Shown piece after piece: positions 32,615 through 42,258 of a stretch of 50,442 nt of DNA. Location of the stretch: assembly GCA_045110675.1 (NCBI GenBank), contig JBGCGJ010000070.1, positions 1 to 50,442 on the forward strand, given 5' to 3'. The notes beneath the pieces were generated by a model. It searched no databases. It was not told the DNA's origin and saw nothing but the letters and a program-made list of their open reading frames with translations. Source of the DNA: JBALVT01 sp045110675. Lineage in GTDB: Bacteria > Pseudomonadota > Gammaproteobacteria > Pseudomonadales > Halieaceae. Every line of letters starts with the position of its first letter. The first letter of the stretch is position 1. A program made the position numbers and the translations under genes.

Positions 32615-35461
32615 ATGAAGACAATTCAAGTGCGCGGGGCGCGCACCCATAATCTCAAAAATATTGATCTTGATATCCCTCGGGATCAGTTGGTAGTGAT
32701 AACCGGCTTGTCTGGATCGGGAAAATCTTCTCTGGCATTTGATACGCTTTATGCCGAGGGTCAACGACGCTATGTTGAGTCTTTGTCCACTTACGCTCGA
32801 CAATTTCTTTCGATGATGGAAAAGCCGGACATGGACCACATCGAGGGGCTCTCACCCGCGATATCCATTGAGCAAAAATCGACATCACATAATCCACGCT
32901 CAACCGTGGGGACCATTACCGAAATTTACGACTACTTACGCCTGCTGTTTGCCCGGGTAGGAGAACCGCGTTGCCCTGATCACAACGTCAACCTCAGGGC
33001 ACAGACAGTGTCGCAGATGGTTGATACCGTTCTAGGGCTTCCCGAAGGTACAAAGCTGATGCTACTTGCTCCAGTAGTGCGAGATCGCAAAGGAGAGCAT
33101 CTGCATATCTTCGAAGAGCTGCGAGCTTCGGGATTTGTCCGAGCTAGAGTCGACGATATCGTGACCGATCTCGACGACGTACCTGAGCTTGACAAGAAAA
33201 AGAAGCACCGAATAGAAGTGGTGGTAGATCGCTTCAAGGTACGCGAGGACCTGGGAATCAGGCTTGCTGAGTCATTTGAAACCGCGCTCGCCCTCACCGA
33301 TGGACTGGCATCAATCAGCTACATGGAGGGCGACGGCGAAGACATCAGCTTCTCCGCGCGTTTCGCCTGTCCAAAGTGCGGCCACAGTATTGATGAACTG
33401 GAACCGCGCCTGTTTTCCTTCAACAACCCTGCGGGCGCTTGCAGTGGCTGCGATGGCTTGGGAGTGAAGCAGTATTTTGATCAAGAGAGAATCGTCCTAC
33501 ATCCTGACGCCAGTCTCGCAGAGGGAGCGATTCGAGGCTGGGATCGCCGCAACGTCTACTATTTTCATATGCTGACTTCCTTGGCCAGCCATTATGAATT
33601 CGATATCGACACTCCTTTTGACCAGCTGAAGAAAAAACATCAGAAAGTTATTTTAACGGGCAGCGGAAAAGAAGAAATAGCCTTCTCTTATGTGAATGAC
33701 CGCGGTGATGTATTTAAGCGTACACATCCTTTCGAGGGCATTATACCCAACATGGAGAGACGCTATCGGGATACCGACTCCCAATCGGTGCGAGAGGATC
33801 TGGCGAAGTTCCTGGCCACACAATCATGCCCCGATTGCGAGGGTACACGCCTGAGAAAGGACGCTCGCCACGTATTCGTAGACGAAAGAAACCTACCTAG
33901 CATTACCGAAATGGCGGTTGGGGAAGCACAGGATTATTTTGACAAACTGACTCTGGAAGGTAGACAGGGCAAGATTGCCGATAAGATTCTCAAGGAACTC
34001 CGAGCCCGCTATCGCTTCTTGGTCGATGTGGGCCTTAACTACCTGTCCCTGAACAGAAGTGCTGAAACTCTTTCTGGAGGTGAAGCCCAGCGCATTCGTC
34101 TTGCCTCTCAGATAGGCGCTGGATTGGTGGGTGTGATGTACATCTTGGACGAGCCATCGATCGGGTTACACCAACGCGACAACGAGAGATTGATAGGTAC
34201 ACTCACCCACTTGAGGGATTTAGGTAATACAGTACTGGTGGTTGAACACGATGAAGAAGCTATTCGATGCGCCGATCACATTATTGATATTGGTCCAGGC
34301 GCCGGCGTCCACGGCGGGCAAGTAATCGCTCAGGGTAGTTTAAAAGATATTCTGAAGAACACGAACTCCCTAACCGGTGCATATCTTTCAGGCCGCAAAA
34401 AGATTGAGGTTCCAACCAAACGGACGAAATATGACAAGAAGCGACAACTGGTACTGACGGGGGCAACCGGCAACAACTTGCAGTCGGTCAATTTGGAAAT
34501 CCCCGTTGGATTGCTGACCTGCGTCACAGGTGTGTCGGGTTCTGGTAAATCAACGCTGATTAACAGCACGCTGTACCCGTTGGCCGCGACGGAGCTAAAC
34601 GGGGCATCGACCCTGACAGCGGCGCCCTATCACGATATAAAAGGTATGAATCATATCGACAAATGTATCGATATCGACCAGAGTCCAATCGGCAGAACAC
34701 CGCGCTCCAACCCTGCCACTTACACCGGTATATTCACCCCTGTGCGCGAGTTGTTTGCGGGCACCCAGGAAGCTCGCTCCAGAGGTTACAAACCAGGCCG
34801 GTTCAGTTTTAACGTGAAGGGTGGACGCTGTGAGGCCTGCCAGGGGGATGGTGTCACCAAGGTAGAGATGCATTTTCTCCCCGATATTTACGTTCCCTGT
34901 GATATCTGCAAGGGCAAGCGTTACAACCGGGAAACGCTAGAAATACGCTACAAGGGCAAGAATATCCACGAAGTGTTATCGATGACGGTTGAAGATGCGC
35001 TGACCTTTTTTGAGCCTGTGCCCGCTATCCACCGCAAGTTGGAAACACTGATGGATGTAGGCCTTTCCTATATTGGACTCGGGCAGGCAGCGACCACCCT
35101 ATCTGGCGGCGAAGCTCAGCGCGTCAAATTGTCCAAGGAGCTTTCAAAAAGAGACACCGGAAGTACACTATATATATTAGACGAACCCACTACCGGACTG
35201 CACTTCGAAGACATTCTCTTATTGCTAAAGGTACTTCATCGCCTGCGCGATCACGGCAACACCGTGGTGATTATCGAACACAATCTCGATGTGATCAAAA
35301 CAGCGGACTGGGTTATTGATTTAGGACCTGAAGGCGGCAGCGGTGGCGGCCTGATTATTGCTGAAGGGACGCCGGAAGAGGTCGCAAAGACCAAAGGCTC
35401 CCACACCGGGAAATTTCTGGGCCCGCTGCTGAAACGCAAATCCGGAAAACGCGCAGCCTAA
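32615..35461 (+). CDS. uvrA: Excinuclease ABC subunit A
   Basis: 948 residues (E. coli 940). UvrA is the DNA-damage sensor of nucleotide excision repair, a dimeric ABC ATPase that loads UvrB. Two Walker A sites (TGLSGSGKSS near 30-39, TGVSGSGKST near 639-648), two LSGGEAQR signatures and two zinc modules (CPKCGH...CSGCDG near 253-283 and CEACQGDG...CDICKGKRY near 740-770) are intact. It is divergent from the MFS gene. A strong bidirectional terminator separates it from convergent rplQ. Confidence 0.98.
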   Translation: MKTIQVRGARTHNLKNIDLDIPRDQLVVITGLSGSGKSSLAFDTLYAEGQRRYVESLSTYARQFLSMMEKPDMDHIEGLSPAISIEQKSTSHNPRSTVGTITEIYDYLRLLFARVGEPRCPDHNVNLRAQTVSQMVDTVLGLPEGTKLMLLAPVVRDRKGEHLHIFEELRASGFVRARVDDIVTDLDDVPELDKKKKHRIEVVVDRFKVREDLGIRLAESFETALALTDGLASISYMEGDGEDISFSARFACPKCGHSIDELEPRLFSFNNPAGACSGCDGLGVKQYFDQERIVLHPDASLAEGAIRGWDRRNVYYFHMLTSLASHYEFDIDTPFDQLKKKHQKVILTGSGKEEIAFSYVNDRGDVFKRTHPFEGIIPNMERRYRDTDSQSVREDLAKFLATQSCPDCEGTRLRKDARHVFVDERNLPSITEMAVGEAQDYFDKLTLEGRQGKIADKILKELRARYRFLVDVGLNYLSLNRSAETLSGGEAQRIRLASQIGAGLVGVMYILDEPSIGLHQRDNERLIGTLTHLRDLGNTVLVVEHDEEAIRCADHIIDIGPGAGVHGGQVIAQGSLKDILKNTNSLTGAYLSGRKKIEVPTKRTKYDKKRQLVLTGATGNNLQSVNLEIPVGLLTCVTGVSGSGKSTLINSTLYPLAATELNGASTLTAAPYHDIKGMNHIDKCIDIDQSPIGRTPRSNPATYTGIFTPVRELFAGTQEARSRGYKPGRFSFNVKGGRCEACQGDGVTKVEMHFLPDIYVPCDICKGKRYNRETLEIRYKGKNIHEVLSMTVEDALTFFEPVPAIHRKLETLMDVGLSYIGLGQAATTLSGGEAQRVKLSKELSKRDTGSTLYILDEPTTGLHFEDILLLLKVLHRLRDHGNTVVIIEHNLDVIKTADWVIDLGPEGGSGGGLIIAEGTPEEVAKTKGSHTGKFLGPLLKRKSGKRAA

Positions 35462-35480
35462 GCTAACAATCATCGGACAC

Positions 35481-35510
35481 AAAAAAGCCGGGCATTAGGC
35501 CCGGCTTTTT
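35481..35510. terminator. Bidirectional terminator between uvrA and rplQ
   Basis: A six-A run, GCCGGGC-attag-GCCCGGC stem (35487-35493/35499-35505), then TTTTT. It is symmetric and works for both the plus-strand uvrA and the minus-strand alpha operon. Confidence 0.92.
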
Positions 35511-35526
35511 CTAGCGCCTGAAGAAC

Positions 35527-35916
35527 TTAATCCTCTTCGGATTCATCAATCTCTACCTGCGGGCGGTCCACCAACTCCACATAAGCCATTGGCGCCTTAT
35601 CTCCAGTGCGATACCCACATTTCAAGATACGTATGTATCCACCGGGGCGCTCCTGATACCGCGGGCCCAGTTCGGTAAACAACTTACCGACAACTGCCTT
35701 ATCGCGAACGCGATCAAAGGCCAATCTACGATTGGCAACACTATCGGTCTTTGCCAAAGTAATGAGAGGCTCAGCGTAACCACGCAGTTCTTTTGCCTTA
35801 GGCAGTGTTGTCTTGATTAACTCGTGTTCAACCAATGAGGCGGTCATATTGCGAAACATGGCCTTACGGTGCGAACTATTTCTGTTTAACTGACGTCCAC
35901 TATGGCGATGGCGCAT
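35527..35916 (-). CDS. rplQ: 50S ribosomal protein L17
   Basis: 129 residues. MRHRHSGRQLNRNSSHRKAM and the central LAKTDSVANRRLAFDRVRD are diagnostic. L17 sits near the exit-tunnel rim. The C-terminus is acidic (VEIDESEED). It is the last gene of the alpha operon, 75 bases after rpoA, and ends at the shared terminator with uvrA. Confidence 0.97.
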   Translation of the reverse strand: MRHRHSGRQLNRNSSHRKAMFRNMTASLVEHELIKTTLPKAKELRGYAEPLITLAKTDSVANRRLAFDRVRDKAVVGKLFTELGPRYQERPGGYIRILKCGYRTGDKAPMAYVELVDRPQVEIDESEED

Positions 35917-35991
35917 TTTTCAATTCCTATCCTTTCTGTGCTATCTCAGCACGGTAAACTGTTACTCGAGTGACTTCTATTTACGTGTTTG

Positions 35992-36996
35992 TTAAACAGT
36001 CAGTACTCGATCATCATTCTTCAGACTAGCCGGCGGCCAATTGTCCAAACGCATACCCAAAGACAAACCGCGTGACGCAAGAACGTCTTTTATTTCTGTC
36101 AGTGATTTCTTACCCAGGTTCGGGGTTTTTAGTAGTTCTACTTCAGTGCGCTGTACAAGATCGCCAATATAGTAGATATTTTCGGCTTTCAGGCAGTTAG
36201 CTGAGCGTACGGTCAATTCAAGATCATCAACCGGGCGCAGTAGAATTGGGTCAACTTCGTCTTCTTCTTCTACAGACTCGGCCTCCGATTCAGACTCGAG
36301 GTCGACAAACACAGCAAGCTGCTGCTGCAGTATAGTCGCTGCACGTCGGATAGCTTCTTCCGGATCAATTGTACCGTTGGTTTCCAGGTCCAGGACCAGC
36401 TTGTCGAGATCTGTACGCTGCTCAACACGAGCGGCCTCAACCACATAGGATACTCGGTGTACCGGAGAAAAAGTGGCATCCAACTGCAAACGGCCGATGG
36501 ACCGTGTTTCTTCTTCCGGGTTAATTCTTGAATCGGCAGGGGAGTAACCACGGCCTCGGGCAACGGTCAGTTTCATGCTAATTTCAGCATCGCCATTGAG
36601 ATAGCAAATGACATGTTCAGGATTGCGAATCTCTATATCGTGATCAACCTGGATATCTCCAGCCGTCACCGCTCCGCCACCTTTTTTAGTCAGCGTGAGC
36701 TCAGCCTCTTCCTTGCCGTTCATGACAAGGGCAACACCTTTCAGGTTGAGCAGGATTTCAATAACATCTTCCTGCACGCCTTCAATAGCGCTGTACTCAT
36801 GCAAAACACCGTCTATTTCTACTTCGGTGATCGCACAACCGGGCATGGAAGACAGCAAAATGCGACGCAACGCGTTACCCAAAGTATGGCCAAAACCACG
36901 CTCGAGCGGCTCCAGTGTAACCTGGGCGCGCGTGCTGTTCTTCTCATCAACTGTGATTACGCGAGGGGTCAAAAATTCGTTTACTGCACTCTGCAT
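35992..36996 (-). CDS. rpoA: RNA polymerase subunit alpha
   Basis: 334 residues. The N-terminal assembly domain (1-235) includes LEPLERGFGHTLGNALRRIL; the C-terminal domain (about 255-325) has DDLELTVRSANCLKAENI, whose Arg-Ser-Ala-Asn stretch contacts UP elements. The linker holds an unusually acidic ESESEAESVEEEDEVD run, where E. coli is less charged. It lies between rpsD and rplQ in the alpha operon. Confidence 0.98.
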   Translation of the reverse strand: MQSAVNEFLTPRVITVDEKNSTRAQVTLEPLERGFGHTLGNALRRILLSSMPGCAITEVEIDGVLHEYSAIEGVQEDVIEILLNLKGVALVMNGKEEAELTLTKKGGGAVTAGDIQVDHDIEIRNPEHVICYLNGDAEISMKLTVARGRGYSPADSRINPEEETRSIGRLQLDATFSPVHRVSYVVEAARVEQRTDLDKLVLDLETNGTIDPEEAIRRAATILQQQLAVFVDLESESEAESVEEEDEVDPILLRPVDDLELTVRSANCLKAENIYYIGDLVQRTEVELLKTPNLGKKSLTEIKDVLASRGLSLGMRLDNWPPASLKNDDRVLTV

Positions 36997-37036
36997 TTGG
37001 GCACCTGTATGTGTAGTAGGTTATTCCGGAAGCGGA

Positions 37037-37657
37037 TTACTTGGAGTAAAGTTCGACGATCAGACTTTCGTTGATCTCGGAGGACAAATCCTGACGATCG
37101 GGAACTGTCTTAAATACACCTTCCAGCTTCTCTGTATTCACTTCTATCCACTCGGGCTCACCGCGCTGTGCTGCCAGAGCCAATGCAGACTGCACACGCA
37201 GCTGCTTCTTGGCTTTTTCACGCAGGGAAACAACATCGCCAGCTTTAACCTGATAGGACGCTATGTTCACAACAGCTCCATTCACGAGAATTGCCTTGTG
37301 GGCAACCAACTGGCGCGCTTCTGAACGAGTAGCACCGAAGCCAATGCGGTAAACAACGTTGTCCAGACGGCTTTCCAGAAGCTGCAGCAAGTTTTCGCCT
37401 GTGGCGCCCTTAAGGCGAGCGGCTTCTTTGTAGTAGTTGCGAAACTGCTTTTCCAGTACGCCGTAAATTCGACGAACTTTTTGCTTTTCGCGCAGCTGAA
37501 CACCGTAGTCGGACAGACGACCGCGACGGGCACCGTGCTGGCCTGGGGCAGCTTCAAGTTTGCATTTGCTATCGAGTGATCGCACTCCGCTCTTGAGAAA
37601 CAAATCTGTTCCTTCACGACGGGAGAGCTTGCACTTGGGTCCAATATATCGAGCCAT
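37037..37657 (-). CDS. rpsD: 30S ribosomal protein S4
   Basis: 206 residues from the ATG at 37657 (MARYIGPKCKLSRREG); the frame upstream overlaps rpsK and is rejected. S4 nucleates 30S assembly at the 16S five-way junction, takes part in mRNA unwinding at the entry channel, and in E. coli represses the alpha operon by binding the rpsM leader. The S4 RNA-binding fold is in ESRLDNVVYRIGFGATRSEA. Confidence 0.97.
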   Translation of the reverse strand: MARYIGPKCKLSRREGTDLFLKSGVRSLDSKCKLEAAPGQHGARRGRLSDYGVQLREKQKVRRIYGVLEKQFRNYYKEAARLKGATGENLLQLLESRLDNVVYRIGFGATRSEARQLVAHKAILVNGAVVNIASYQVKAGDVVSLREKAKKQLRVQSALALAAQRGEPEWIEVNTEKLEGVFKTVPDRQDLSSEINESLIVELYSK

Positions 37658-37689
37658 GTCTATTCTTCCTGTAAGCGCTTGTCGTGGCG

Positions 37690-38082
37690 TTATACGCGAC
37701 GTTTCTTGGGTGGGCGGCATCCGTTGTGGGGAATCGGCGTAACATCGGTGATGTTGCTGATTGTATAGCCACAAGAATTGAGGGCACGGACAGCTGATTC
37801 ACGTCCTGGTCCGGGTCCCTTCACCTGTACATCGAGATTCTTCAAACCGTATTCTTTCGCCGCTTCACCAGCGCGTTCAGCAGCAACCTGTGCCGCGAAC
37901 GGTGTACTTTTACGTGAACCGCGAAATCCAGAGCCACCCGCTGTTGCCCAGCTAAGCGTATTGCCCTGTCGATCGGTAATTGTGATGATGGTGTTGTTAA
38001 AAGACGCGTGGATGTGCGCAATGCCATCTACAACAGTCTTAGTGATCTTTTTACGAGTGCTTTTAGCACCTGGCTTAGCCAT
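37690..38082 (-). CDS. rpsK: 30S ribosomal protein S11
   Basis: 130 residues from the ATG at 38082 (MAKPGAKSTRKKITKTV); nine extra upstream residues in frame are rejected. S11 forms the platform near the E-site mRNA. VQVKGPGPGRESAVRAL and the basic end GCRPPKKRRV are conserved. It is the second gene of the alpha operon. Confidence 0.97.
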   Translation of the reverse strand: MAKPGAKSTRKKITKTVVDGIAHIHASFNNTIITITDRQGNTLSWATAGGSGFRGSRKSTPFAAQVAAERAGEAAKEYGLKNLDVQVKGPGPGRESAVRALNSCGYTISNITDVTPIPHNGCRPPKKRRV

Positions 38083-38164
38083 ATGTTGTTCCTGATTTAA
38101 TATCAACACTGCACAATGGTGCAGCTACACTAAAAAGGATTCGCTGAACTCCTTGAGGAGTGCT

Positions 38165-38521
38165 CTACTTGCGAATCGGCTTACGCGGTCCTTTGCGTGT
38201 ACGAGCGTTTGTCTTGGTGCGCTGACCTCGAAGAGGTAATCCCTTCCGATGACGCATACCGCGATTACAGCCCAGATCCATCAAACGCTTAATGTTCATG
38301 GAGACTTCGCGCCGTAAATCACCTTCTACGGTCAAATCTCCAACACTAGCGCGCAACGAATCCATTTCCTGTTCGGAAAGCTCACCAATCTTGGCGTTTT
38401 CCGCGACACCAGTTGTAGCACACAGCTTCTTGGCCTGGGTGCGACCCACTCCATATATGTAGGTCAAAGAGATAACAGCGTGTTTGTTATCTGGTATGTT
38501 GACGCCGGCAATACGAGCCAT
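38165..38521 (-). CDS. rpsM: 30S ribosomal protein S13
   Basis: 118 residues. MARIAGVNIPDNKHAVISLT at the N-terminus and the basic tail GQRTKTNARTRKGPRKPIRK, which contacts P-site tRNA, are standard. GGAGAAAG precedes the ATG. It is the first gene of the alpha operon, preceded by its own promoter and a leader of about 100 bases in which S4 feedback would be expected. Confidence 0.97.
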   Translation of the reverse strand: MARIAGVNIPDNKHAVISLTYIYGVGRTQAKKLCATTGVAENAKIGELSEQEMDSLRASVGDLTVEGDLRREVSMNIKRLMDLGCNRGMRHRKGLPLRGQRTKTNARTRKGPRKPIRK

Positions 38522-38629
38522 CCATCTTTCTCCAATTACTCAATTTATCGCTACGCTTAGGTTCCGTATCAACTGGTTCGACTGTTTCGAAGTTAGCCGT
38601 TGTGTTGAGCGCGGTGCGAAAGGCGCAGC

Positions 38630-38658
38630 ATTCTAGCGATATCGTTATCAAAAATCAA
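38630..38658 (-). promoter_or_regulatory. Promoter of the alpha operon (rpsM-rpsK-rpsD-rpoA-rplQ)
   Basis: On the minus strand TTGATT (complement of 38653-38658), a 17-base spacer and TAGAAT (complement of 38630-38635). It lies in the 182-base gap between rpmJ and rpsM. The leader of about 100 bases is the place where S4 autoregulation occurs in E. coli; I did not verify the pseudoknot. Confidence 0.65.
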
Positions 38659-38703
38659 CCAACATTTGCCGCAAGCAACGCTTGAAGCAGAGGGTTGATA
38701 GCC

Positions 38704-38820
38704 TTAGCCCTGACGCTGCTTGTGGCGCGGATCTGACTCACAGATCACTCGAACTACACCTTTGCGACGAACCACTTTGCAATTCCTGCAAATACGCTTT
38801 ACTGATGCACGTACTTTCAT
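38704..38820 (-). CDS. rpmJ: 50S ribosomal protein L36 (zinc type)
   Basis: 38 residues: MKVRASVKRICRNCKVVRRK with Cys at 11, 14 and 27 and His33, the complete zinc-binding set of the C+ form. L36 binds 23S rRNA near the L7/L12 stalk base. The ATG at 38820 follows TTGGAGAAATTGAA. It lies 26 bases after secY and ends the spc operon. Confidence 0.96.
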   Translation of the reverse strand: MKVRASVKRICRNCKVVRRKGVVRVICESDPRHKQRQG

Positions 38821-38846
38821 TTCAATTTCTCCAATTATCCGGTGGT

Positions 38847-40172
38847 CTATCGACCGCGCCCGGAACCAACATTCTTCAAATTGGCTTTCTTCATCACCGA
38901 ATCGTACTGGTGAGACATAAGGTGGCTTTGCACCTGAGCCATAAAATCCATTACCACTACCACGACAATCAATAATGAGGTGCCGCCAAGGTAGAAAGGA
39001 ACATTCCACATCACTACCAAAAACTGTGGCATCAGGCACACCAGAGCAATATACGCGGCACCGAACACCGTTAACCTTGTGAGCACACCATCGATGTAAT
39101 TAGCCGTTTGTTGTCCGGGGCGAATACCGGGTACAAATGCCCCCGATTTCTTCAAGTTGTCCGCCACTTCAACCGGGTTGAACATCAACGCCGTATAAAA
39201 GAAGCAGAAAAATACAATAAACACGGTGAACAGCAAAATATTCAGAGGCTGACCAGGCCCGATAGCAACAGCCATGTCCTGTAACCAGTCTGCATTCCCA
39301 GATGAACCAAACCACTGCGCAATCGACGCCGGGAACAGCAAGATACTACTCGCGAAAATAGCGGGGATAACACCGGCCATATTCACCTTCAGCGGCAAAT
39401 GCGAACTCTGGGCCTGATACATCTTTCGACCCTGTTGGCGTTTTGCATAGTTCACAGTGATGCGACGCTGGCCACGCTCTATGAACACGATCAAATAGAT
39501 CACTGCGATGGCCAACGCAAGCACAAACAACAACACAAGAATATTCAATTCACCCTGTCTGGCCTGCTCTAATGACTGCCCAATAGCTGATGGCAACCCT
39601 GCAACAATTCCCGCGAATATCAAAAGAGAGATACCGTTTCCAACGCCCTTTTCGGTGATCTGCTCGCCAAGCCACATCATAAAAACAGCACCGGTGACCA
39701 ATGAGGTGATCGCGATGACGTAAAACACGATGGAAGTGTCAAACGCGAGACCTTGAGTTGCCATGCCCGCAGTCATACCAGATGCCTGCACTATCGCCAA
39801 AACAACAGTAAGATACCGCGTATATTGACTAATCTTACGACGCCCGGACTCACCTTCCTTCTTCAGCGCTTCCAATTGCGGTGTTACCGCTGACATCAAC
39901 TGCATGATAATAGACGCAGAGATATACGGCATGATGCCCAGTGCCAGGATGCTCATACGCTCCAGTGCACCACCGGAAAACATGTTCGCCAGTCCCAATA
40001 TCGTGCCTTGATTCTGATTGAACAAGGCCGCCAATTGGGCGGGGTCTATACCAGGCACAGGTATGTGCGTACCAATTCGATAGACAATTATTGCCAATAA
40101 AACAAAACGAAGGCGAGCAAAAAGCTCGCCTAATCCTGATTTATTGATCGAAGGTAGCTGACCAGTCGCCAT
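38847..40172 (-). CDS. secY: Preprotein translocase subunit SecY
   Basis: 441 residues with ten membrane segments, the channel of the SecYEG translocon. GLGELFARLRFVLLAIIVYR (first segment) and the plug-adjacent TILGLANMFSGGALERMSI are typical, as is the cytoplasmic loop ERGQRRITVNYAKRQQGRKM. GAGGAATAA precedes the ATG. It begins directly after rplO in the spc operon. Confidence 0.97.
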   Translation of the reverse strand: MATGQLPSINKSGLGELFARLRFVLLAIIVYRIGTHIPVPGIDPAQLAALFNQNQGTILGLANMFSGGALERMSILALGIMPYISASIIMQLMSAVTPQLEALKKEGESGRRKISQYTRYLTVVLAIVQASGMTAGMATQGLAFDTSIVFYVIAITSLVTGAVFMMWLGEQITEKGVGNGISLLIFAGIVAGLPSAIGQSLEQARQGELNILVLLFVLALAIAVIYLIVFIERGQRRITVNYAKRQQGRKMYQAQSSHLPLKVNMAGVIPAIFASSILLFPASIAQWFGSSGNADWLQDMAVAIGPGQPLNILLFTVFIVFFCFFYTALMFNPVEVADNLKKSGAFVPGIRPGQQTANYIDGVLTRLTVFGAAYIALVCLMPQFLVVMWNVPFYLGGTSLLIVVVVVMDFMAQVQSHLMSHQYDSVMKKANLKNVGSGRGR

Positions 40173-40619
40173 TTATTCCTCGATTTTCCCGCCGGCTTGC
40201 TCAATCGCTTCACGAGCACCCTTGGTTACCGCAAGTCCTTTAATAGTCACGGCTTTCTTTAACTCGCCGGAAAGAAATACACGAGCACGAGTGACATCTT
40301 GCTTAACCAGGTCTGCACTTTTAAGTGCGTCAAGGTCGACAACTTCCGCCGCAACTGCATTGAGTTCACCTAGGCGAATCTGTGCCGTGGTACGAGCTAT
40401 TCGCGAGGTGAAGCCATACTTCGGCAGACGCTTTTGCAAAGGCATTTGACCACCTTCGAAGCCCGGACGAACAGAACCACCAGAGCGAGACTTCTGTCCT
40501 TTGTGGCCACGACCGGCAGTTTTACCGTTGCCGCTGCCTATCCCACGACCTACACGCTTGGCATCTTTCTTAGCGCCCGGCGCGGGACTTAAGGTGTTCA
40601 GTCGCATAACGTCTGACAT
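40173..40619 (-). CDS. rplO: 50S ribosomal protein L15
   Basis: 148 residues from the ATG at 40619, which has GAGG at 8-base spacing; the ATG at 40607 gives the E. coli-like MRLNTLSP start but is poorly placed. GRGIGSGNGKTAGRGHKGQK is diagnostic. L15 is a late-assembly protein of the large subunit. The ribosome site lies in the end of rpmD, so the two are coupled. Confidence 0.96.
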   Translation of the reverse strand: MSDVMRLNTLSPAPGAKKDAKRVGRGIGSGNGKTAGRGHKGQKSRSGGSVRPGFEGGQMPLQKRLPKYGFTSRIARTTAQIRLGELNAVAAEVVDLDALKSADLVKQDVTRARVFLSGELKKAVTIKGLAVTKGAREAIEQAGGKIEE

Positions 40620-40622
40620 GAT

Positions 40623-40805
40623 TTAATCCTCAACCCGTACTAAATAATTCACTTTGTTGATCATGCCACGTACAGAGGGAGTATCCTCTACCTCCACCGT
40701 GTGACCGATTCGACGCAGTCCCAAGCCAGCAACACACGCCCTGTGATTCTTTAGGCGACCGTTACTGCTTTTGATCTGTGTAACTTTAATTTTTGCTGTA
40801 GCCAT
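40623..40805 (-). CDS. rpmD: 50S ribosomal protein L30
   Basis: 60 residues. KIKVTQIKSSNGRLKNHRAC and LGLRRIGHTVEVEDTPSVRG are diagnostic; the short bacterial form. It lies between rpsE and rplO in the spc operon. Confidence 0.96.
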   Translation of the reverse strand: MATAKIKVTQIKSSNGRLKNHRACVAGLGLRRIGHTVEVEDTPSVRGMINKVNYLVRVED

Positions 40806-40823
40806 GACTAGCCAACCCGATAA

Positions 40824-41336
40824 TTAGTTCAAAATTTCTTCGACAGATTTGCCGCGTTTCGCAGCTACTTCTTCTGGAGCAGCCATATCACGCAAGCCAT
40901 TAAAAGTTGCACGTACGACGTTTACCGGGTTAGTAGAGCCATAACACTTTGCCAAAACATTGTGTACACCAGCGATTTCCAATACCGCTCGCATAGCGCC
41001 ACCGGCGATAACACCTGTACCTTCAGATGCAGGCTGCATATAAACCTTGGAAGCACCGTGACGAGCTTTAACCGGGTACTGAATAGTTCCCTCGTTAAGC
41101 TCAACATGAATCATATTGCGACGCGCCGACTCCATAGCCTTCTGGATGGCAACCGGCACTTCGCGAGCCTTACCTCGCCCAAACCCTACTTTTCCATTCC
41201 CGTCACCTACAACGGACAAGGCAGTAAAACCGAAAATACGGCCGCCTTTTACAACTTTTGCTACACGGTTAACTTGAACCAGTTTCTCCTGGAGATCACC
41301 GTCTTGCTGTTGCTTTCTCTGATCGTTAAAAGCCAT
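40824..41336 (-). CDS. rpsE: 30S ribosomal protein S5
   Basis: 170 residues. The double-stranded RNA-binding domain contains KVVKGGRIFGFTALSVVGDG, whose loop is the spectinomycin and ribosomal ambiguity region, and the C-terminal half has GVIAGGAMRAVLEIAGVHNV. S5 works with S4 in decoding fidelity. It is 9 bases after rplR. Confidence 0.97.
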   Translation of the reverse strand: MAFNDQRKQQQDGDLQEKLVQVNRVAKVVKGGRIFGFTALSVVGDGNGKVGFGRGKAREVPVAIQKAMESARRNMIHVELNEGTIQYPVKARHGASKVYMQPASEGTGVIAGGAMRAVLEIAGVHNVLAKCYGSTNPVNVVRATFNGLRDMAAPEEVAAKRGKSVEEILN

Positions 41337-41345
41337 ATTGATATC

Positions 41346-41696
41346 CTAGAATTCCAGTCCACTTTCACGAGCAGCATCGGCGAGAGCCTTGATGCGTCCG
41401 TGATACTTATAACCGCCTCTATCAAAAGCCACTTGCGCAATTCCGGCCTCTTTGGCACGTTCCGCTACCAGTTTGCCAACCGCAGCGGCGGCTTCAGCGT
41501 TTCCGGTTTTTCCGCCGCGCAGGCTGCTGTCCAGTGTTGAAGCGCTGGCCAAAACCTTATCACCCTCAGGTGCAATCACCTGGGCGTAGATATGTCGAGG
41601 TGTACGGTGCACACTCAGTCGCGTAGCACCCAAGTCACGCATGCGGGCGCGGGCACGACGAGCGCGACGCAACCTTGAATCATTTTTTGCACTCAT
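41346..41696 (-). CDS. rplR: 50S ribosomal protein L18
   Basis: 116 residues. RRARRARARMRDLGATRLSV and the end FDRGGYKYHGRIKALADAAR are conserved. L18 binds 5S rRNA in the central protuberance with L5. Located between rplF and rpsE. Confidence 0.97.
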   Translation of the reverse strand: MSAKNDSRLRRARRARARMRDLGATRLSVHRTPRHIYAQVIAPEGDKVLASASTLDSSLRGGKTGNAEAAAAVGKLVAERAKEAGIAQVAFDRGGYKYHGRIKALADAARESGLEF

Positions 41697-41704
41697 AATC
41701 TTAC

Positions 41705-42232
41705 CTATTTCTTCTTGGCTTCTTTACGTCGGACGTGTTCATCCGAGTAGCGAATACCCTTACCCTTATAAGGCTCCGGTGGGCGGAAGCTACGAATAAC
41801 AGCAGCTGCCTGGCCAACGGCCTGTTTGTCGATTCCTTTAACAACCACTTCAGTTTGAGTAGGCGTCTCCACCGACACACCTTCGGGACAGACATAGTCC
41901 ACTGGATGCGAAAGACCTAGTGTCAGATTGACAGAATTACCAGAAGCTTTTGCACGATAACCAACACCGTTCAAGATAAGCTTCTTTTCCCAGCCTTCGC
42001 TGACACCCTTAACCATATTGTTTACTAACGCGCGAGTAGTGCCGGCCATGGCCTTAAACTTATCGCTGTCGTAAGCAATGCTAAGAACGTTGTCATCCTG
42101 GTTTATCTGAACACCCTCTACCAAAGAGAGTTCCAGCTTTCCTTTACTACCTTTGACGGTAACATCTTGACCACTTAGCGTGATTTCGACACCGCTGGGC
42201 AGTTCTACCGGATTATTTGCGACTCTTGACAT
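41705..42232 (-). CDS. rplF: 50S ribosomal protein L6
   Basis: 175 residues. MSRVANNPVELPSGVEITLS and the C-terminal RPPEPYKGKGIRYSDEHVRR are diagnostic. L6 lies near the sarcin-ricin loop. Spc operon order rpsH-rplF-rplR is kept. Confidence 0.97.
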   Translation of the reverse strand: MSRVANNPVELPSGVEITLSGQDVTVKGSKGKLELSLVEGVQINQDDNVLSIAYDSDKFKAMAGTTRALVNNMVKGVSEGWEKKLILNGVGYRAKASGNSVNLTLGLSHPVDYVCPEGVSVETPTQTEVVVKGIDKQAVGQAAAVIRSFRPPEPYKGKGIRYSDEHVRRKEAKKK

Positions 42233-42258
42233 TTCAAATGCTCTTTATATCAAATCAA